Below, one piece after another: positions 5,757-9,998 of a stretch of 9,998 nucleotides of DNA. The DNA comes from Oscillospiraceae bacterium (GTDB taxonomy: Bacteria; Bacillota; Clostridia; Oscillospirales; Acutalibacteraceae). The stretch spans positions 1 through 9,998 of the forward strand of contig JAFLUK010000048.1 in assembly GCA_022508865.1 (NCBI GenBank), given 5' to 3'. The stretch's first letter is position 1, and each line of letters starts with the position of its first letter. A program made the translations under genes and the position numbers. The notes below the pieces were generated by a model. It had not been told where the DNA came from and made no database searches. It saw nothing but the letters and a program-made list of their open reading frames with translations.

Positions 5757-7712
5757 ATGGATTTTATTTTGAAATCTGAATATAAGCCTACAGGTGACCA
5801 ACCACAGGCCATTAATAACCTTGTGAACAGCATTAATTGCGGCAACAGGGAGCAAACACTCCTTGGGGTAACAGGTTCAGGTAAAACCTTTACAATGGCT
5901 AATGTAATAGCAAAGGTTAACAAGCCGACACTGATTCTTGCCCATAATAAAACTCTGGCAGCGCAACTGTGTTCAGAGTTTAAGGAGTTTTTTCCCGATA
6001 ATGCCGTGGAATACTTTGTTTCCTACTATGATTACTATCAGCCAGAGGCATATGTGCCATCAACAGATACTTACATTGAAAAGGACAGCAGCATAAATGA
6101 TGAGATAGACAAGCTGCGTCATAGTGCAACACTTGCTCTTTCAGAAAGACGAGATGTTATTATTGTCGCCTCTGTTTCCTGTATATACAGCCTTGGTAAC
6201 CCTATTGATTATAGAAATATGGTTATTTCCCTTCGGCCGGGTATGGAAAAACCAATGAATGAACTTGTTCTTAAGCTGGTTGAATTACAGTATGAAAGAA
6301 ATGACATTAACTTTACTCGTAATAAATTCAGAGTAAAGGGCGACACTATTGAGATTTTTCCTGCTGCGGCATCTGACTATATAATAAGAGTAGAATATTT
6401 TGGTGATGAAATTGACAGAATATCTGAAATCAATCCACTTACAGGTGAGCTTAATGCTGTGGTAAAGCACGCTGCCATATATCCCGCATCACATTATATT
6501 GTGCCAAAGGATAAAATGGAAGTTGCAATAAATAGGATTGAAAAAGAACTTGAAGAAAGGCTTGAATACTTCAGAAGCGAAGGTAAGTTGCTTGAGGCGC
6601 AGAGAATTGAGCAAAGAACACGATATGACATAGAAATGCTGCAGGAGATTGGATTCTGCACAGGAATAGAAAATTATACAAGTGTACTTGCAGGCAGAGA
6701 ACCGGGAAGCGCTCCCTTTACTCTTATGGATTATTTTCCTGACGACTTTTTACTTTTTGTTGATGAAAGTCACGTTACATTACCCCAAGTGAGAGGTATG
6801 TTTGGTGGTAATTTGTCAAGGAAAAAAAGTCTTGTTGATTACGGCTTTAGACTTCCTTCTGCCTATGACAACAGGCCGCTTAACTTTGATGAATTCTACG
6901 AAAGAATTAATCAAGTTGTATTTGTTTCTGCAACACCGGGTGATTTGGAACTTGATAAAAGCAAGTTAATTGCAGAACAGATTATCAGACCAACCGGCCT
7001 TCTTGACCCTGAAATATTGGTGAAGCCTACAGAAGGACAGCTTGATGATTTGATTTCTGAAATTAATAGCGGCGTAGAGAAAAAAGAAAGAACACTTGTT
7101 ACAACTCTTACCAAGAAAATGGCTGAAGATTTAACTGACTACTTCGAACAGATGGATATTAAGGTAAGATATATGCACCATGATATTGATACTGTTGAGA
7201 GAATGGAAATTATCAGAGATTTACGCCTTGGTGAATTTGATGTGCTGGTAGGTATTAATCTTTTGAGAGAAGGACTTGATATACCTGAAGTATCACTGGT
7301 TGCCATACTTGATGCTGACAAGGAGGGATTTTTGCGTTCTGAAAGAAGCCTTATTCAGACAATAGGCAGAGCCGCAAGAAATAAAAACGGCAGGGTAATT
7401 ATGTATGCCGACACAGTTACCCCTTCTATGGAGTCAGCTATCAGAGAAACTGCAAGAAGACGTGAAAAGCAGGAAAAATACAACAAGGATAATGGTATTG
7501 TACCAAAGACAATACGTAAAAAAGTCGCAGATGTGCTTGAAATCAGCACTCATAAGGATGATAAATACTTTGAACGAAGAATGTCAAAGAGTGAAAAGAA
7601 AAAGCTGATTGATGAGCTTACAAAGGAAATGAAGGCTGCTGCAAAGCTTTTGGAATTTGAACATGCAGCATATATAAGGGATAAGATTAACAAGCTGAAG
7701 GGAGAGGATTAA
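5757..7712 (+). CDS. uvrB: UvrABC excision nuclease subunit B
   Basis: UvrB is the damage-verifying DNA helicase-like ATPase of nucleotide excision repair: UvrA loads it on lesions and it recruits UvrC for incision. The 651-residue protein is full length. Visible are Walker A GVTGSGKT at 37-44, the beta-hairpin region SYYDYYQPEAYVP at 89-101 that inserts between strands, the DESH box at 336-339, FVSATPGDLE at 389-398, GINLLREGLDIPEV at 499-512, the motif VI QTIGRAARN at 534-542, and the C-terminal UVR coiled-coil domain that binds UvrC (about 614-648). All catalytic motifs are intact. The ATG at 5757 follows a GAGG (5741-5744) with a rather long 12-nt spacing. UvrB is often SOS-regulated in Firmicutes, but no LexA box is evident upstream of radC or in the 15-nt gap. 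The stop codon abuts the next ATG, which suggests translational coupling to the topoisomerase gene. uvrA and uvrC are not in the window. Confidence 0.98.
   Translation: MDFILKSEYKPTGDQPQAINNLVNSINCGNREQTLLGVTGSGKTFTMANVIAKVNKPTLILAHNKTLAAQLCSEFKEFFPDNAVEYFVSYYDYYQPEAYVPSTDTYIEKDSSINDEIDKLRHSATLALSERRDVIIVASVSCIYSLGNPIDYRNMVISLRPGMEKPMNELVLKLVELQYERNDINFTRNKFRVKGDTIEIFPAAASDYIIRVEYFGDEIDRISEINPLTGELNAVVKHAAIYPASHYIVPKDKMEVAINRIEKELEERLEYFRSEGKLLEAQRIEQRTRYDIEMLQEIGFCTGIENYTSVLAGREPGSAPFTLMDYFPDDFLLFVDESHVTLPQVRGMFGGNLSRKKSLVDYGFRLPSAYDNRPLNFDEFYERINQVVFVSATPGDLELDKSKLIAEQIIRPTGLLDPEILVKPTEGQLDDLISEINSGVEKKERTLVTTLTKKMAEDLTDYFEQMDIKVRYMHHDIDTVERMEIIRDLRLGEFDVLVGINLLREGLDIPEVSLVAILDADKEGFLRSERSLIQTIGRAARNKNGRVIMYADTVTPSMESAIRETARRREKQEKYNKDNGIVPKTIRKKVADVLEISTHKDDKYFERRMSKSEKKKLIDELTKEMKAAAKLLEFEHAAYIRDKINKLKGED
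7701..7707 (+). promoter_or_regulatory. Ribosome binding site of the topoisomerase B gene inside uvrB
   Basis: GGAGAGG lies in the last codons of uvrB, 5 nt before the ATG at 7713. The uvrB TAA (7710-7712) touches that ATG with no gap. Confidence 0.75.
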
Positions 7713-9698
7713 ATGGCAAGAAAGAAAAAACAGGAATATGGTAATGACAGTATCAGCTCATTAAAGGGCGCTGACAGAGTACGAAAAAGACCTGCTGTTA
7801 TTTTTGGTTCCGATGGTATAGAGGGTTGTTGCCATTCTGTATTTGAAATTCTTTCTAACTCAATAGACGAGGCGAGAGAAGGCTACGGCAAGGAAATTAT
7901 TGTTACAAAATTCAGTGACGGCTCAATTCAGGTTGAAGATCACGGCCGAGGAATTCCCGTTGACTACAATAACAACGAAGAAAGGTTCAACTGGGAGCTT
8001 GTATTCTGCGAAATGTATGCTGGTGGTAAGTACAACAATAATGATGGAGAAAACTATGAATTTTCCCTTGGTCTGAATGGTCTTGGTTTGTGTTCAACCC
8101 AGTATGCATCAGAATATATGGATGTTACCATTCGCAGAGACGGACAGAAATTTTCCCTTCACTTTGAAAAAGGAGAAAATATCGGCGGCTTACAAAAAGA
8201 AAAATATGAAAAAAAAGATACAGGTACAATAATAAAATGGAAGCCTGACCTTGATGTATTTACAGATATTAACGTAACTGCCGATTATTTTCTTGATGTG
8301 TTGAAACGACAGTCCATTGTTAATGCAGGCGTTAATTTTGTTTTTCGCAACCAGATTAACAATAAATTCGAAGTAACAAATTTTAAGTATGATAACGGTA
8401 TTACCGACTATGTGACAGAGGTTGTTGACAATCAAGGGCTTTCTTCTACGCAAAGCTGGAGCACAGAGCAAAAGGTTCAGGATAGAGAGGATAAGCCTGA
8501 ATACAAGTGCAAAATGAATATAGCCGTTGCTTTTTCCAACAGGGTAAATCTTCATGAATATTATCATAACTCCAGCTGGTTGGAGCATGGCGGCGCTCCC
8601 GAAAAGGCTGTTAAAAATGCCTTTGTTTACCAAATTGACAAATGGCTTAAGGAAAACAATAAATACACAAAGAACGAAAAAAAGATTACTTTTGAAGATG
8701 TTGAGGATTGTCTTGTTATTGTAATTTCAAGCTTTTCTAGTATGACATCATATGAAAATCAGACTAAAAAGGCAATCACTAACAAGGGTATTCAGGATGC
8801 AATGACTGAATTCCTCCGCCATGAACTGGAAATTTATTTTATAGAAACTCCACTTGAAGCAGAGAAAATATGCGGCCAGGTACTTATTAACAAGAGGAGC
8901 CGAGAAGATGCAGAGAAAACAAGGGTAAGGATTAAGAAAAATCTTACCAGCAATATGGATATGACTAATCGTGTTGCAAAATTTGTTGATTGCAGAAGTA
9001 AGGATACCTCTGAACGTGAATTGTTCATAGTTGAAGGGGACTCCGCTCTTGGTGCTTGTAAACAGGCAAGAAACCCTGATTTTCAGGCTATAATGCCAAT
9101 CAGAGGTAAAACCCTTAACTGTATGAAAGCTGACCTTAACAGAATTTTTAAGAGTGATATTATCACTGATTTACTTAAAGTGCTTGGCTGTGGTGTAGAG
9201 GTTAAATCAAAATCAAACAAAGACCTTTCTACCTTTGATATGAATTTGCTCCGCTGGAACAAAGTTATTTTCTGTACCGATGCTGACGTTGACGGATTTC
9301 AGATTAGAACACTTCTTCTTACAATGATTTACAGACTCACACCAACACTTCTTAAAGAAGGCAAAATTTATATTGCAGAATCTCCGCTTTATGAAATTAC
9401 AACAAAGAAACAGGTATATTTTGCATATACAGAAGCAGAAAAAGATAAATTTTTAAGGGAGATCGGAAATGAAAAATTCACAATTCAACGTAGTAAGGGT
9501 CTTGGCGAAAATGAACCTGAAATGATGAACCTTACAACAATGAATCCTGACACAAGAAGACTCATTAAGGTTGTACCTGATGACGTAGAAAAAACTATTC
9601 AGATGTTTGATATACTCCTTGGCGACAATTTGCAAGGCAGAAAAGACTACATTGCCCAGCATGGCGCAGAGTATATTGATAATCTTGATTTAAGCTAA
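7713..9698 (+). CDS. Type IIA DNA topoisomerase B subunit (divergent GyrB/ParE paralogue)
   Basis: This 661-residue protein has the complete GyrB/ParE layout. The GHKL ATPase domain (about 15-210) has FEILSNSIDEA at 44-54, with the catalytic Glu45 and Mg-binding Asn49, DHGRGIPVD at 76-84 and the lid GLNGLG at 120-125. The transducer domain (about 210-390) has the ATP-contacting QTK loop at 350-352. The Toprim domain has LFIVEGDSA at 437-445, with Glu441, and DADVDG at 523-528; a KGLGENEPEMM block follows at 595-605. ATP binding and metal-dependent cleavage residues are therefore present. Several usually strict positions differ: EGDSAL for EGDSAG, DGFQIRT for DGAHIRT, SKGLGEN for YKGLGEM, and DH in place of DN. 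I recall this variant as a conserved second GyrB-like protein in Clostridia, paired with a GyrA/ParC-like one, as here. Whether it is the cell's topoisomerase IV or a third enzyme cannot be decided from this window. Confidence 0.9.
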   Translation: MARKKKQEYGNDSISSLKGADRVRKRPAVIFGSDGIEGCCHSVFEILSNSIDEAREGYGKEIIVTKFSDGSIQVEDHGRGIPVDYNNNEERFNWELVFCEMYAGGKYNNNDGENYEFSLGLNGLGLCSTQYASEYMDVTIRRDGQKFSLHFEKGENIGGLQKEKYEKKDTGTIIKWKPDLDVFTDINVTADYFLDVLKRQSIVNAGVNFVFRNQINNKFEVTNFKYDNGITDYVTEVVDNQGLSSTQSWSTEQKVQDREDKPEYKCKMNIAVAFSNRVNLHEYYHNSSWLEHGGAPEKAVKNAFVYQIDKWLKENNKYTKNEKKITFEDVEDCLVIVISSFSSMTSYENQTKKAITNKGIQDAMTEFLRHELEIYFIETPLEAEKICGQVLINKRSREDAEKTRVRIKKNLTSNMDMTNRVAKFVDCRSKDTSERELFIVEGDSALGACKQARNPDFQAIMPIRGKTLNCMKADLNRIFKSDIITDLLKVLGCGVEVKSKSNKDLSTFDMNLLRWNKVIFCTDADVDGFQIRTLLLTMIYRLTPTLLKEGKIYIAESPLYEITTKKQVYFAYTEAEKDKFLREIGNEKFTIQRSKGLGENEPEMMNLTTMNPDTRRLIKVVPDDVEKTIQMFDILLGDNLQGRKDYIAQHGAEYIDNLDLS

Positions 9699-9703
9699 GG
9701 AGG
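9698..9703 (+). promoter_or_regulatory. Strong ribosome binding site for the topoisomerase A GTG start
   Basis: AGGAGG, part of a longer AAGGAGGGG, overlaps the last base of the preceding stop codon and lies 8 nt before a GTG at 9712. It supports that GTG as the start, because no in-frame ATG occurs before the conserved domain. Confidence 0.8.
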
Positions 9704-9711
9704 GGAATAAA

Positions 9712-9998
9712 GTGGCAAGGAAAACAGGAGAAAAGAAAACCCCTCAATTAAATAAAATTTCCGGTGTTATTGAGGGTGCCGGTGAAGTTGTAGACCAGAA
9801 AATATCTTCTACTATTGTAGAAAACTTTATGCCCTATGCCATGAGTGTAATTATGTCGAGGGCAATTCCTGAAATTGACGGTTTCAAACCTTCCCACAGA
9901 AAGTTACTTTATACTATGTATAAAATGGGTTTGCTTACCGGCAACAGAACAAAATCCGCCAATATTGTGGGCGCAACAATGAAGCTGAATCCACATTG
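9712..9998 (+). CDS. Type IIA DNA topoisomerase A subunit (GyrA/ParC-like), N-terminal part, 3' truncated
   Basis: About 95 residues are visible before the window ends. After a basic, lysine-rich N-terminus (ARKTGEKK) comes the start of the breakage-reunion domain: FMPYAMSVIMSRAIPEIDG at about 43-61, then FKPSHRKLLYTMYKMGLL and a KSANIVGATMKLNPH stretch. These match the GyrA/ParC core NYMPYAMSVIVSRALPD..DGLKPVHRRILY and the SARIVGDVMGKYHPHGD block. Differences are notable: DGFKPSHRK for DGLKPVHRR, and ATMKLNPH for DVMGKYHPH. The catalytic tyrosine lies further downstream, outside the window. It is the partner of the B subunit 13 nt upstream; together they would form an A2B2 strand-passing enzyme. 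Whether it is a gyrase (with a wrapping C-terminal domain) or a topoisomerase IV type cannot be seen. Confidence 0.9.
   Translation, partial: MARKTGEKKTPQLNKISGVIEGAGEVVDQKISSTIVENFMPYAMSVIMSRAIPEIDGFKPSHRKLLYTMYKMGLLTGNRTKSANIVGATMKLNPH

Noticed and set aside
8190..8633. 147-codon open frame on the - strand inside the topoisomerase B gene
   Set aside because: It lies fully within a gene with clear family motifs, its translation is of odd composition with a poly-F/I end, and it has no recognisable domain; a shadow frame.

Overview
The window is AT-rich DNA that reads like a low-GC Gram-positive chromosome, most likely from the Clostridia (Oscillospiraceae/Lachnospiraceae-like gut bacteria). 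The strongest pointers are the style of the RadC-like and UvrB proteins, the strong Shine-Dalgarno sites, and a divergent second gyrase/topoisomerase IV-type gene pair that I recall from clostridial genomes. The genus cannot be fixed from this sequence alone.

Region 1 (1-2586, + strand) is the 3' end of a surface-polysaccharide cluster. It holds the C-terminal part of a Wzx-type polysaccharide flippase, a nitroreductase-fold protein with an N-terminal helical extension, and a multi-pass O-acyltransferase (acyltransferase 3 family). The genes are tightly spaced with good ribosome binding sites, so they are probably the last genes of one transcript. Region 2 (2587-2677) contains a perfect 15-bp stem hairpin that can serve as a shared terminator for this cluster and the convergent tex gene.

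Region 3 (2678-4825, - strand) is a complete tex gene, encoding a housekeeping RNA-binding transcription/translation accessory factor. Region 4 (4826-5045) is the divergent tex/radC control region. It has an extended -10 element for tex, candidate promoters for radC and a run of small palindromes and TTGTG-type repeats that look like operators.

Region 5 (5046-9998, + strand) is a probable DNA-maintenance operon: a radC-type JAB protein, uvrB (nucleotide excision repair), a type IIA topoisomerase B subunit and the start of its A subunit, cut by the window edge. Spacing is 15 nt, 0 nt and 13 nt, which suggests co-transcription and translational coupling.

No tRNA, rRNA, CRISPR array, insertion sequence, phage gene or toxin-antitoxin pair is visible. 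I do not see a clear undescribed system. The points most worth a second look are the divergent topoisomerase pair coupled to uvrB, the palindrome-rich tex/radC control region, and the polysaccharide-locus nitroreductase with its conserved-looking N-terminal domain.
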